Assembly (NCBI RefSeq): GCF_024181285.1
Contig: NZ_CP051201.1
Location: forward strand, 1,550,001 to 1,614,000
Origin: Treponema sp. OMZ 790
GTDB lineage: Bacteria > Spirochaetota > Spirochaetia > Treponematales > Treponemataceae
Reading direction: 5' to 3'
Length of the DNA stretch: 64,000 nt
This document shows, one piece after another, positions 44,800 to 52,997 of this stretch (position 1 is its first letter; each line of letters opens with the position of its first letter). The notes below the pieces were generated by a model. The model worked only from the letters and a program-made list of their open reading frames with translations. It made no database searches and was not told where the DNA came from. A program made the translations under genes and the position numbers.

Positions 44800-45726
44800 T
44801 TAAATATTTCCGGTTTTTATCTTTGTCTTAATGGGAGATATTTCCAAAATCTTTTGTTCAAGTTCGTTAAGCTGACTTGCAATGCGTGCATCAACTGCGC
44901 CAAAATCGGTTTCAATGATACAACCGCCTTGATCAACTGTAGAATCTTCAACCACCGTAATATTTTTAACGTTTTCTGCAGCGGATATAAAGTTTTGAGT
45001 ATGCTCTGTAGTCATTTTAACATCAGCAAGGTTTACGCGTATAACTACATCGCCTCTTCCTTTAACTTTACGCAAGGCATGAACAACATTTGAAACAACA
45101 ACATTTCTTTGGTTTTCGGAAATAACCTTAACAACCTTTCGTGTCATCAAAAGAACAAGATCGACAATCTGCTGTTCGGTTTCGGAAAGGATCTCTTGAC
45201 GCCTATCCATTGTCTTATTTATTATCGTATGCAATCGATCGGTCAGGCGCTGTACTTCAAGGTTCCCTTCCTTAAAACCTTCTTCACGTCCCCGGTTAAA
45301 ACCCTCTTTATAAGCATCCCGATTCACCGAATCTTTATTTTTTTCGGAATCGGCTATTATATCGCGGGCTTTTTGCTCGGCTTCAGCTATAATATCTTCG
45401 GCTTCTTTTTTTGCATTTTGTGCTATAACTTGAGCCTCATCAGTCTGCCTCTTTACTTCATCGAAGGCGGCATTTTGCGCACCTTGAATAATCTTATCGG
45501 CTTCCTCTTGAGCATCGGAAAGCATTTTTTCTTTTTGCTTTTCCCATTCGAGTCTAAAATCTTCAGCTTCCTTTTTTAAATCTTCAATAGTAGGCCCTTC
45601 ATAAATTTCTACTTCTTCTTCAATAATTTCTTCAGGCTCTTCTTGAAAAGTTTTATTAAGCTGTAAAAATACTACATCGTTACTGTTTTTATTTACCTCA
45701 AAGCCTCTAAAAATAGTCTTAGCCAT
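44800..45726 (-). CDS. fliH: Flagellar assembly protein FliH
   Basis: A 308-residue protein from ATG at 45726 (MAKTIFRG), with GGAG eight bases upstream; a TTG two codons earlier is less likely. A long coiled coil with GRxxG-type repeats ([15 protein letters not shown]) covers about 45-170, and the C-terminal third resembles the V-ATPase E-subunit-like FliI-binding domain. FliH regulates FliI and docks it to the C-ring. Longer than the enterobacterial protein (235), as in other spirochaetes. Confidence 0.9.
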   Translation of the reverse strand: MAKTIFRGFEVNKNSNDVVFLQLNKTFQEEPEEIIEEEVEIYEGPTIEDLKKEAEDFRLEWEKQKEKMLSDAQEEADKIIQGAQNAAFDEVKRQTDEAQVIAQNAKKEAEDIIAEAEQKARDIIADSEKNKDSVNRDAYKEGFNRGREEGFKEGNLEVQRLTDRLHTIINKTMDRRQEILSETEQQIVDLVLLMTRKVVKVISENQRNVVVSNVVHALRKVKGRGDVVIRVNLADVKMTTEHTQNFISAAENVKNITVVEDSTVDQGGCIIETDFGAVDARIASQLNELEQKILEISPIKTKIKTGNI

Positions 45727-45746
45727 AAGCAATTCTCCGTTTTATT

Positions 45747-46796
45747 TTATACCAATTCATCCTCTTCGGATCTGGCGATAACAATTTCTCCCTTATCCTC
45801 CAAGTGTCTGATAATCGAAACAATCTTTTGCTGAGCTTCTTCAACATCTTTAACACGTATCGGGCCCATGTATTCCATTTCATCTCGAAGCATGGCGCCG
45901 GCGCGCTTAGACATGTTTCTGAATATCTTATCTTGAACTTCAGCATCAACCTGTTTAAGAGCCTTAGCCATTTCATCGTTATTAACTTCACGCAATACCT
46001 TACTGATGGATCTATCGTCAAGCATAACAATGTCTTCGAATACGAACATCTTCTTCTTGATTTCTTCTGCCAAATCGGGATCTTCATCTTCAAGAGATTC
46101 AATAATCGATTTTTCTGAAGAGCGGTCAACAAGGTTAAGAATTTCAACGATGCTGTCAACACCTCCGGCTGCCGTATAATCTTCACTTGAAACCGTAGAA
46201 AGTTTCTTTTCCAAAACGCGTTCAACTTCACGGAGAACATCGGGGGAAGTAGTATCCATGGTTGCAACACGTCTTGCAACATCGCTTTGAATTTCATCGG
46301 GGAGGTTTTGCAAAATTACCGATGCTTTTTGCGGTTCAAGATATGCAAGAATCAAAGCTATCGTCTGCGGATGCTCTTGCTGAATGAAGTTCAAAAGGTG
46401 AGCCGGATCCGTACGTCTTATAAAATCGAAGGGACGAACTTGCAAAGAACTTGTGAGCCTGTTTATTATTTCGATAGCCTTTTGACTTCCGAATGTTTTT
46501 TCCAAAACATCCCGTGCATAATCGATACCGCCCGTTGTTATAAAGTTTTGGGCAGTCATCAGATCCTGAAACTCTTGGAGAACGGCATCCTTTAATTCGG
46601 CCTCAACTGTTTCGGTTCTTGCAATTTCAAAAACTATTTTTTCGACTTCGTCTTCACGAAGACGTTCCATTATTTTAGCGGAGATTTCACCTCCGAGAGA
46701 TACCAAGAATATAGCAGCCTTTTGTCTTCCGGTAAGAGAATTAATGTCCTTACCTTTTTTTGTACTGCCTCTTTCTTTTGCAGGTGCTACAGCCAT
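45747..46796 (-). CDS. fliG: Flagellar motor switch protein FliG
   Basis: A 349-residue FliG with N, middle and C-terminal domains. EHPQTIALILAYL and the charged torque helix near the C-terminus (DDRSISKVLREVNNDEMAKAL, MLRDEMEYMGPIRVKDVEEA) are intact. The Ser/Arg-Gly basic N-terminus differs from FliG of other phyla. Spirochaetes often carry two fliG genes; this is the one in the main operon (FliG2-like, inference). GGAGG overlaps the fliF stop codon. Confidence 0.95.
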   Translation of the reverse strand: MAVAPAKERGSTKKGKDINSLTGRQKAAIFLVSLGGEISAKIMERLREDEVEKIVFEIARTETVEAELKDAVLQEFQDLMTAQNFITTGGIDYARDVLEKTFGSQKAIEIINRLTSSLQVRPFDFIRRTDPAHLLNFIQQEHPQTIALILAYLEPQKASVILQNLPDEIQSDVARRVATMDTTSPDVLREVERVLEKKLSTVSSEDYTAAGGVDSIVEILNLVDRSSEKSIIESLEDEDPDLAEEIKKKMFVFEDIVMLDDRSISKVLREVNNDEMAKALKQVDAEVQDKIFRNMSKRAGAMLRDEMEYMGPIRVKDVEEAQQKIVSIIRHLEDKGEIVIARSEEDELV

Positions 46797-46797
46797 A

Positions 46798-48501
46798 TTA
46801 TTCCTCCATGAGCCAAGTTCTAATTAAGAGAGCAACATCTTCAGGATGTTCACGAGCCATATTGATTGCATTTTCTTGAAGCTCCTGACGTCTGCGCTCT
46901 TCAACCGTCATTGAAACATCAGCATCAGCCATCTGTTGATCGTACAACATTCTTTCACGTTCCAACTGTGCTTGACGCAGCATTTCTTCTTCGCGAAGTC
47001 TTTTTCTTCTTTCAAGCTCACGGCTTATAATTCTATACAAAATAAAGATCAACAATATTAATGCAATACCGGCCAATGAAAGTAAGAATATCGTTTGCCG
47101 TTGTTGAGCTTTAAAATATTCTCTATCTTCAAACTCAAACTGCGAAGACCTGTCAACCATAACGTTTAAAACGCTTACCGAATCTTTTCGGCTTGCATCA
47201 AATCCTATAGCATCTTTAATTATTTTTTCGGCCTGCTTTATTTCTTCAGGAGAAAGAGATTTATATTCTCTTTCAATCATTCCGTTTTTGATAATATATT
47301 TTCCGTTAACATCTTTCTTCTTTACCCAAAGACCATCTATGTTTACGGATACGGTTCTTCTTCCCATCTTAGGAAGAAAAACTTCTTTTATTTGGCTCGA
47401 ACTTACAAGATGATTTTCTTTTGTAATTGTCTGAGTTGAGCGGCCGACCAAATTTCTTGTATCCTGATACGAAGGCGCAGTTTGTCCTTCCGTTCCCGTA
47501 GGGCCTTGAGGGTTTATTCCGCTTCCTTCCCAAATTGTACTTGCGTTTTCGGAACTTACCGTAACCGATTCAACTACTTTAGAATCGTCATAAGGAGTTT
47601 CAGGGTTATCCGGTTTGATTATTGTAGGGCGTATTTCGGTTGTATCGGCAGAGCGTTCCGACATATCCATGTCGATTTTAACGTTTATATCCCTTACTCT
47701 GTCTTCACCGTATATTTTTTGTAAGGGTATCAATATATTTGCCCCGTATTGTCTTTCGAGTTTAGCAATAAATTTTTGCTGCTTTTCAATTAGAGTTAAT
47801 CGATCGGAATCCCGCCTGCCTTCAAAATCATTTAAGGTAATACCGGAACTATCGGTTATCGTAATATCTTCATCCTTTAATCCGGGAACCGCAAGCCTCA
47901 GCATCTTTTGAATACCCTCTATTTTTTTGCGGTTATTGGAAATATCGCTTCCCGGTGCAGGATAAATAACAACGGTGGCCGTTGCAGGAAGCTGTTCCGA
48001 TTCGAATAAGGCTTTTTCGGGTATGCGGACTACAACATTGGCATCATCAATGTCATCCAAGGCTTTTAAGTGTCTTCTAACTTCTTCGGTGATAGCACGG
48101 CGTAAATCGATTTCACGGTCAAAATCTGTGCGGGAATATCTTTCAACATCGAAGAAAGCCCAAGGGCTTGTATTGTTGGGTATCAAGTCTTCGCGCATCA
48201 AGATAGCCCTCATTCTTCTCGCAGTTGCTTCGTCAGCAACGGAAATTACGCCTTCTGATGAAATAGAAGTTTTGACGTTCTCTTCGTTAATTCGCAAGAT
48301 TATTCTATCCCGCAGATCAACATCGGTTATTGCCATGTCTATTACGGGCACCGATGTCGGTTTTGAAGACCATCGAGTAAATACTACAACCAACACCAGA
48401 GCAATCACAATTACACCGATGATGATTCCTTTTTGGAGCTTTGTCCATTTTCCCCAAAGCGTCCCAAACTTTGTTTTCAGATTGTTAAACTTTTCGTTCA
48501 T
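46798..48501 (-). CDS. fliF: Flagellar MS-ring protein FliF
   Basis: A 567-residue MS-ring protein: N-terminal membrane helix (about 21-43), ring-building motifs (RRAITEEVRRHLKALDDID, VVRIPEKALFESE), variable region with Pro/Thr, a second membrane helix near 440-465 and a FliG-binding C-terminus ending ALLIRTWLMEE. I start at ATG 48501, preceded by a G6 run at 48506-48511 that can pair with the anti-Shine-Dalgarno; the alternative ATG at 48513 has no ribosome binding site. Confidence 0.95.
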   Translation of the reverse strand: MNEKFNNLKTKFGTLWGKWTKLQKGIIIGVIVIALVLVVVFTRWSSKPTSVPVIDMAITDVDLRDRIILRINEENVKTSISSEGVISVADEATARRMRAILMREDLIPNNTSPWAFFDVERYSRTDFDREIDLRRAITEEVRRHLKALDDIDDANVVVRIPEKALFESEQLPATATVVIYPAPGSDISNNRKKIEGIQKMLRLAVPGLKDEDITITDSSGITLNDFEGRRDSDRLTLIEKQQKFIAKLERQYGANILIPLQKIYGEDRVRDINVKIDMDMSERSADTTEIRPTIIKPDNPETPYDDSKVVESVTVSSENASTIWEGSGINPQGPTGTEGQTAPSYQDTRNLVGRSTQTITKENHLVSSSQIKEVFLPKMGRRTVSVNIDGLWVKKKDVNGKYIIKNGMIEREYKSLSPEEIKQAEKIIKDAIGFDASRKDSVSVLNVMVDRSSQFEFEDREYFKAQQRQTIFLLSLAGIALILLIFILYRIISRELERRKRLREEEMLRQAQLERERMLYDQQMADADVSMTVEERRRQELQENAINMAREHPEDVALLIRTWLMEE

Positions 48502-48529
48502 GTTTCCCCCCATGTACTGAACGAGCTTT

Positions 48530-48555
48530 GCAAGACTTTAAGTTTAAAGTCTTGC
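48530..48555 (-). repeat. 12-bp hairpin between fliE and fliF
   Basis: GCAAGACTTTAA (48530-48541) and TTAAAGTCTTGC (48544-48555) are perfectly inverted with a two-base centre. It fills the 65-bp gap and has no T-run, so it is more likely an mRNA processing or stability element than a terminator. Confidence 0.55.
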
Positions 48556-48566
48556 GAGGCTATCTT

Positions 48567-48932
48567 TTATCTCGTTGTGGTAATATCATTCCAAGTTTTT
48601 ACCAAACGGTCGATTATAGTTTGCGCTAATTTAAGCGACAAACTTGCTTCGGCCATTCCCATCGTTATATCATGAACATCGACCGATTCGGGATCGACAA
48701 TCATCTGCTCTCCTAATTTGTCCATGTTTGTTTGCTTTGCATTCATGCTGTCGAATGCTTTTAAAATTGTCTGCTCAAAACTTGAAGCTTCTTTATTTAC
48801 GGCAAGCTCAATCATGTCCGTATTCGAAACCATCTTGGCTCTAAAATTATCGGTAACAACAGCATTAATTTTCGGAACATCTAAAAGCCCCGGTACCGAA
48901 TTTACATTTGCAACATTTACAGCGTTTACCAT
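48567..48932 (-). CDS. fliE: Flagellar hook-basal body protein FliE
   Basis: A 121-residue FliE. The C-terminal half (SFEQTILKAFDSMNAKQ, ESVDVHDITMGMAEASLSLK and TIIDRLVKTWNDI) matches the family well. FliE joins the MS ring to the proximal rod. Fits the order flgB-flgC-fliE. Confidence 0.94.
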   Translation of the reverse strand: MVNAVNVANVNSVPGLLDVPKINAVVTDNFRAKMVSNTDMIELAVNKEASSFEQTILKAFDSMNAKQTNMDKLGEQMIVDPESVDVHDITMGMAEASLSLKLAQTIIDRLVKTWNDITTTR

Positions 48933-48959
48933 TTTTTCCTCCCATCTTTATTGTTCATT

Positions 48960-49415
48960 TTATCTTGCAATATCCAAGGCTCGTTGGAACATATCCTTTG
49001 CGCCGTTTACAACAGCAAGGTTTGCTTCATAAGCTCTTGAAGCCGAAATCAAATCAACCATTTCGGTAACTATGTTTACATTGGGATATTCTACATATCC
49101 TTCCTTTGGGCCGTACTTTAAAGCCTTAGGATGGCTTGGATCATAAACCCAGCGGGTATCGGAAGTATCTTTTTCTATCGAAAGAACTTTAACTCCTTCG
49201 CCTACTCCCCTTTCTACATTTTGAGGAGTAAAAGGAGTCTGCCAGTCGATACCGCTTTTCTTTTGACCGACTATTACACGGCTTCTTTTAAAGGGGCCGC
49301 CTTCTTGTGTTTCCAAACTGGAAGCATTTGCAATATTGTTCGATATTACATCTGTTCTAAGACGCTCTACTCCCATTCCCGTAGCTGCAATATTTATACT
49401 TGTAAATAATCCCAT
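48960..49415 (-). CDS. flgC: Flagellar basal-body rod protein FlgC
   Basis: A 151-residue rod protein with the N-terminal motif IAATGMGVERLRTDVISNNI and C-terminal PNVNIVTEMVDLISASRAYE, both family signatures. It forms the proximal rod with FlgB and FlgF. Confidence 0.96.
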   Translation of the reverse strand: MGLFTSINIAATGMGVERLRTDVISNNIANASSLETQEGGPFKRSRVIVGQKKSGIDWQTPFTPQNVERGVGEGVKVLSIEKDTSDTRWVYDPSHPKALKYGPKEGYVEYPNVNIVTEMVDLISASRAYEANLAVVNGAKDMFQRALDIAR

Positions 49416-49438
49416 ATTTTTTCCTCCGCTTCCTTATT

Positions 49439-49858
49439 CTACTTTAAAACCGATTGTACCTGGTTGTACTGAAATCCTGCCATCATACTTAAAAGCTGAT
49501 ACTGCATTTGAATCTTCAATACCTTCATGGCTTCATCTTCAGGATTTACATTGTTTCCGTTTGCCTTTTCGGCAGTCAAATAATCCAAAACACGCACAGG
49601 TTCAACCGTTCGATAATCTATAGGCTCATTTGATTTTATGTGCAAGGGATGAGTTGTTGCAAGCTGAAAAGCACCTTTTACATTTTTTTCGGAATCAAAA
49701 GCTCTTTTTAACTCGGATTCAAAATTTACCTCAGTCCTTTTAAAATTAGGAACATCAGAATTTGCAAGGTTGTTCGATGTAACGGTATAGCGCAAAGAGC
49801 TTACATCCAAGGCTCTGTGAAGTATATCCGTTGTTCTTAAAAAACTATTAAAACCCAT
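49439..49858 (-). CDS. flgB: Flagellar basal-body rod protein FlgB
   Basis: A 139-residue rod protein with LRYTVTSNNLANSDVPNFKR near the N-terminus and EDEAMKVLKIQMQYQLLS near the C-terminus, typical of FlgB. AGGAG precedes the ATG. A sigma-28-like promoter in the 51-bp gap after hslU may start flagellar transcription here. Confidence 0.95.
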   Translation of the reverse strand: MGFNSFLRTTDILHRALDVSSLRYTVTSNNLANSDVPNFKRTEVNFESELKRAFDSEKNVKGAFQLATTHPLHIKSNEPIDYRTVEPVRVLDYLTAEKANGNNVNPEDEAMKVLKIQMQYQLLSMMAGFQYNQVQSVLK

Positions 49859-49876
49859 AGTTCACTCCTAAGCATA

Positions 49877-49904
49877 TTTTCGGCAAATTTTAAATCCCTC
49901 TTAA
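49877..49904 (-). promoter_or_regulatory. Sigma-28-like promoter upstream of flgB
   Basis: Minus strand TTAAG (49904-49900), 15 bp, GCCGAAAA (49884-49877). The consensus is TAAA-N15-GCCGATAA, so seven of eight -10 bases and three of four -35 bases match. Start near 49870, twelve bases before the ATG. Confidence 0.5.
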
Positions 49905-49909
49905 CCATA

Positions 49910-51373
49910 TTATAGAATATATCGGGATAAATCCTGATCCTGTACTATATCCTTTAGTCTTTCATCTACATAAGACACATCGATTCTTACGGTTTCACCG
50001 CTCATCTCGCTTGCATTAAACGAAATATCTTCCAAAAGCATCTCCATAATCGTATGAAGCCGCCTTGCTCCAATGTTTTCGTTTTTGCTGTTTACATCGG
50101 CAGCCAAAAAACTCATTCTATCAATGGCTTCATCCAAAAATTCTATTTTTACGCCTTCTGTTTGTAAAAGTTCCGCATATTGCTTTGTCAAAGCATTTTT
50201 AGGTTCAAGGAGAATTCGTTTAAAATCTTCTGCATGAAGGGCTTCAAGCTCTACACGCAAGGGAAAGCGGCCTTGAAATTCCGGGATTAAATCGCTAGGC
50301 TTCGATACGCTGAAAGCTCCGGCTGCAATAAAAAGAATGTGGCGGGTATCGACTACTCCGTATTTTGTAGAAACCTTAGAGCCTTCAACAATCGGAAGAA
50401 TGTCGCGCTGAACTCCTTCTCTGGAAACATCGGGACCTCCACCGCGATCGGAGCGGGAAGCGACCTTGTCTATTTCGTCGATAAAAATAATTCCCATCTG
50501 CTCGACTCTTTGCTTTGCCTCATCCGTAACCTTATCGTGATCGACCATTCGGTCAAGCTGTTCGGCCATTATAATCTCGCGGGCTTCTTTTACGCTTACA
50601 TTTTTGCGTTTTGATTTTGCTCCTCCCATAATCATATTCGAAATATTCGACATTGCAGATTCGATATCTTCCATATTTGAACCGCCTGCAAAAAATTCGA
50701 ATGTAGGCATTCCGACAGATGGAGAAATAGTAACTTCAACCATCTTATCTTCCAGTTTACCCTCGCGAAGCATTACACGGAATTTTTCGCGAGTACCGCT
50801 CATATCGTTTTCATGTTGAGCCTTATCTTCTTCACCGGAAGAAGGCGTACTCATACTCGGAATGGCTATCGGTGTCCCGGCGGAGGCATGAGAACTCTCT
50901 TGTGCAGGAACGGCAGCGGCCGGTGCAGCAGATTTCTTTTTATTTGAACCGGGTAAAAGCAAATCCAATAAGGATTCTTCCGTGTTTTTTTCTGCCTGTT
51001 CTTTTAGTTTTTCCTGCATTTCGCTTTTCACCATTGTGTAGCCCACAGCCATTAGATCCCTGATCATAGATTCAACATCACGGCCGACATAGCCTACCTC
51101 GGTATATTTTGTAGCTTCAACCTTTAAAAAAGGAGCTCCCGACAATTTTGCAAGCCGTCTTGCTATTTCGGTTTTACCCACACCTGTAGGCCCTATCATC
51201 AAAATATTTTTAGGAGCTATTTCATCCCTTATTTCTTCCGGCAATTTTAGACGGCGCATTCTGTTACGGAGAGCAATAGCAACGGCCCTCTTTGCCTTGT
51301 TTTGTCCTATGATGTATTTATCCAATTCCGCAACAGTTTGCTTAGGCGTCAGCTCTTTTAATTCTTCGTTCAT
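49910..51373 (-). CDS. hslU: ATP-dependent protease ATPase subunit HslU
   Basis: A 487-residue HslU (ClpY): Walker [17 protein letters not shown], pore motif GYVGRDVE, Walker [10 protein letters not shown], sensor region [24 protein letters not shown] and the HslV-docking C-terminus ending LSRYIL. The I-domain includes an insert rich in Ala, Ser and Pro near residues 150-185. It unfolds substrates for HslV. It starts at the last base of the hslV stop. Confidence 0.97.
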   Translation of the reverse strand: MNEELKELTPKQTVAELDKYIIGQNKAKRAVAIALRNRMRRLKLPEEIRDEIAPKNILMIGPTGVGKTEIARRLAKLSGAPFLKVEATKYTEVGYVGRDVESMIRDLMAVGYTMVKSEMQEKLKEQAEKNTEESLLDLLLPGSNKKKSAAPAAAVPAQESSHASAGTPIAIPSMSTPSSGEEDKAQHENDMSGTREKFRVMLREGKLEDKMVEVTISPSVGMPTFEFFAGGSNMEDIESAMSNISNMIMGGAKSKRKNVSVKEAREIIMAEQLDRMVDHDKVTDEAKQRVEQMGIIFIDEIDKVASRSDRGGGPDVSREGVQRDILPIVEGSKVSTKYGVVDTRHILFIAAGAFSVSKPSDLIPEFQGRFPLRVELEALHAEDFKRILLEPKNALTKQYAELLQTEGVKIEFLDEAIDRMSFLAADVNSKNENIGARRLHTIMEMLLEDISFNASEMSGETVRIDVSYVDERLKDIVQDQDLSRYIL

Positions 51374-51909
51374 TATATTTCCTCCATAACTATTTTTCCG
51401 TTTGTGTAGATGCAGATTTTTCCTGCAATCTGTAAACTCTTTTCTGCAATTTCACGGGCAGAAAGATTTGTATTTTGCATCAAGGCCAAGGCCGAAGCAT
51501 AGGCATAATTTCCTCCGGAGCCTATTGCAAGTACATCTTCTTCAGGCTCTATGACATCTCCGTTACCGGAAATTAAAAGAGTTGTCTTTGCATCGGCTAC
51601 GAGCAAAAGGGCCTGTAAATTTTTTAGCATCTTATCGGTGCGCCAATCCTTTGCAAGCTCTACAGCGGCGCGAGTCAGATCACCTGAAAATTCTTTTACC
51701 CGTATTTCGAATTTTTCCAAAAGAGTAAAGGCATCGGCCGTCGCTCCGGCAAAGCCCGTTATAATTTTTCCGTCATAAATTTTTCTTACCTTTCGGGCAT
51801 TCCCCTTCATAACGGTTTCGCCCATAGTTACCTGACCGTCTCCGGCCATAACAATTTTTCCGTCTCTTCTTACAGCAAGCACAGTCGTGCTTCTTATCTT
51901 TTTATCCAT
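51373..51909 (-). CDS. hslV: ATP-dependent protease peptidase subunit HslV
   Basis: From ATG at 51909 (AGGAG seven bases upstream) the protein has 178 residues. [20 protein letters not shown] shows the Thr nucleophile region; it is preceded by MDKKIRS, so Thr8 would become N-terminal only after removal of seven residues. Most HslV proteins start MT and lose only Met. An upstream ATG/TTG adds ten residues but lacks a ribosome binding site. Conserved K and GDGQVT are present. Confidence 0.94.
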   Translation of the reverse strand: MDKKIRSTTVLAVRRDGKIVMAGDGQVTMGETVMKGNARKVRKIYDGKIITGFAGATADAFTLLEKFEIRVKEFSGDLTRAAVELAKDWRTDKMLKNLQALLLVADAKTTLLISGNGDVIEPEEDVLAIGSGGNYAYASALALMQNTNLSAREIAEKSLQIAGKICIYTNGKIVMEEI

Positions 51910-51935
51910 TATAACTCCTATAAAAAATTTTTGCA

Positions 51936-52072
51936 GCAAATTTTAATTTGCGAAAAAAGTTTTTTCAAGTGTGTGCCTAAAAGCACACACATAAAATAAT
52001 ACGAAGTTTTGTACCTAGGTACAAAACTCGGCAGATAAACAGTGAGGCTGAATTTCTGCCGAACTGTTTATC
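51936..52072. repeat. Cluster of five consecutive inverted repeats in the xerC-hslV gap
   Basis: In order: GCAAATT-TT-AATTTGC (51936-51951); GAAAAAA-G-TTTTTTC (51952-51966); GTGTGTGC-6-GCACACAC (51969-51990); a perfect 24-bp palindrome with half-site AGTTTTGTACCT (52005-52028); and interleaved arms TCGGCAGA/TCTGCCGA (52028-52035, 52055-52062) with GATAAACAGT/ACTGTTTATC (52034-52043, 52063-52072). Almost every base of the gap is in a dyad. Confidence 0.85.
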
Positions 52073-52079
52073 AAACCTC

Positions 52080-52997
52080 CTATGAATGAGGATGAGCAGT
52101 CTTATATAAATTTTGAAGCTGCTCAGCCGTAATATGCGTATATCTTTGCGTAGTGGAAACACTTTCGTGTCCAAGCAATTCCTGTACAACCCTTATATCC
52201 GCACCTCTTGTAATTAGAGTAGATGCAAAACTATGTCTAAAAGCATGGGGTGAAAGATGTTTTAATTCGGGAGATAGTTCAACATATCTGTTTATTATAT
52301 ACCGAATTCCTTTACTTGTTAAGGGTTGAGCTTTTTGATTTATAAAAAGAGCATCCCTTATTTTCCCCGTATTATCTTTTTGAACTTGCCCCTTGTGCTT
52401 TTCAAGCAGAGCAGCTCTTTCTTTTAAATACTCCTTTAAATACTCCTTTGCAAATTCTGCAAAAAACACCTTTCTTTCTTTTTTTCCTTTTCCGAAAACG
52501 ATGGCATAAGAAAGAGTTCTATCCAAATCTTTTATATCGAGTCCGGCTAATTCCGAAACACGGCAGCCTGTAGAATAAAGAGAAGCGAATAAGGCAGCAT
52601 CCCTTGCCTCCCAAAGAATATCCGCATTTGAAGGCAGTTTACAAAATTCTTTAGCCTGTTTAGGAAACATGAACACAGGAAGTTTTTGAGCAAGTTTTAA
52701 ATTCCTAACAGAGGATATGGGATTTGTTTTTGCCAGATTAAACCTTAAAGCATATTTGTAAAACCCCCTGAGGGTAGACATCATCCTGTTGATCGAAGCC
52801 GGAGCAAATTTTTTATCTGCAAGTTCTGCGATAAAAATTCTAACATCTGAAGCTTTTAATTCAAAAACATCCAGCTCAAGTTCCTTTAACCATTCTTCAA
52901 AAATAATCAAATCGTTTTTATAAGAATCTATTGTTGCTTTTGTAAATTGCCTGACTCCCCCGCTGTAAGTGAGGTAGTTTTCAAATACTTCATTCAT
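52080..52997 (-). CDS. xerC: Tyrosine recombinase XerC
   Basis: A 305-residue Xer recombinase. The N-terminal SAM-like domain (about 1-90) is followed by the catalytic domain with R in TGCRVSEL, H-x-x-R in HAFRHSFA, H in LGHES and nucleophile Tyr in TTQRYTH. With XerD it resolves chromosome dimers at dif. The order topA-xerC-hslV-hslU matches Bacillus codV. A 12-bp tandem duplication gives KEYLKEYL. It overlaps topA by 8 bp. Assignment as XerC rests on position. Confidence 0.92.
   Translation of the reverse strand: MNEVFENYLTYSGGVRQFTKATIDSYKNDLIIFEEWLKELELDVFELKASDVRIFIAELADKKFAPASINRMMSTLRGFYKYALRFNLAKTNPISSVRNLKLAQKLPVFMFPKQAKEFCKLPSNADILWEARDAALFASLYSTGCRVSELAGLDIKDLDRTLSYAIVFGKGKKERKVFFAEFAKEYLKEYLKERAALLEKHKGQVQKDNTGKIRDALFINQKAQPLTSKGIRYIINRYVELSPELKHLSPHAFRHSFASTLITRGADIRVVQELLGHESVSTTQRYTHITAEQLQNLYKTAHPHS
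52423..52446 (-). repeat. In-frame 12-bp tandem duplication within xerC
   Basis: Two perfect copies of TTTAAATACTCC (52423-52434, 52435-52446), encoding KEYL twice in a helical linker of the catalytic domain. Confidence 0.8.

Noticed and set aside
48502..48513. ATG at 48513 as the fliF start, with G6 as a phase-variable coding tract
   Set aside because: That ATG has no ribosome binding site; the G6 run fits better as the ribosome binding site of ATG 48501.
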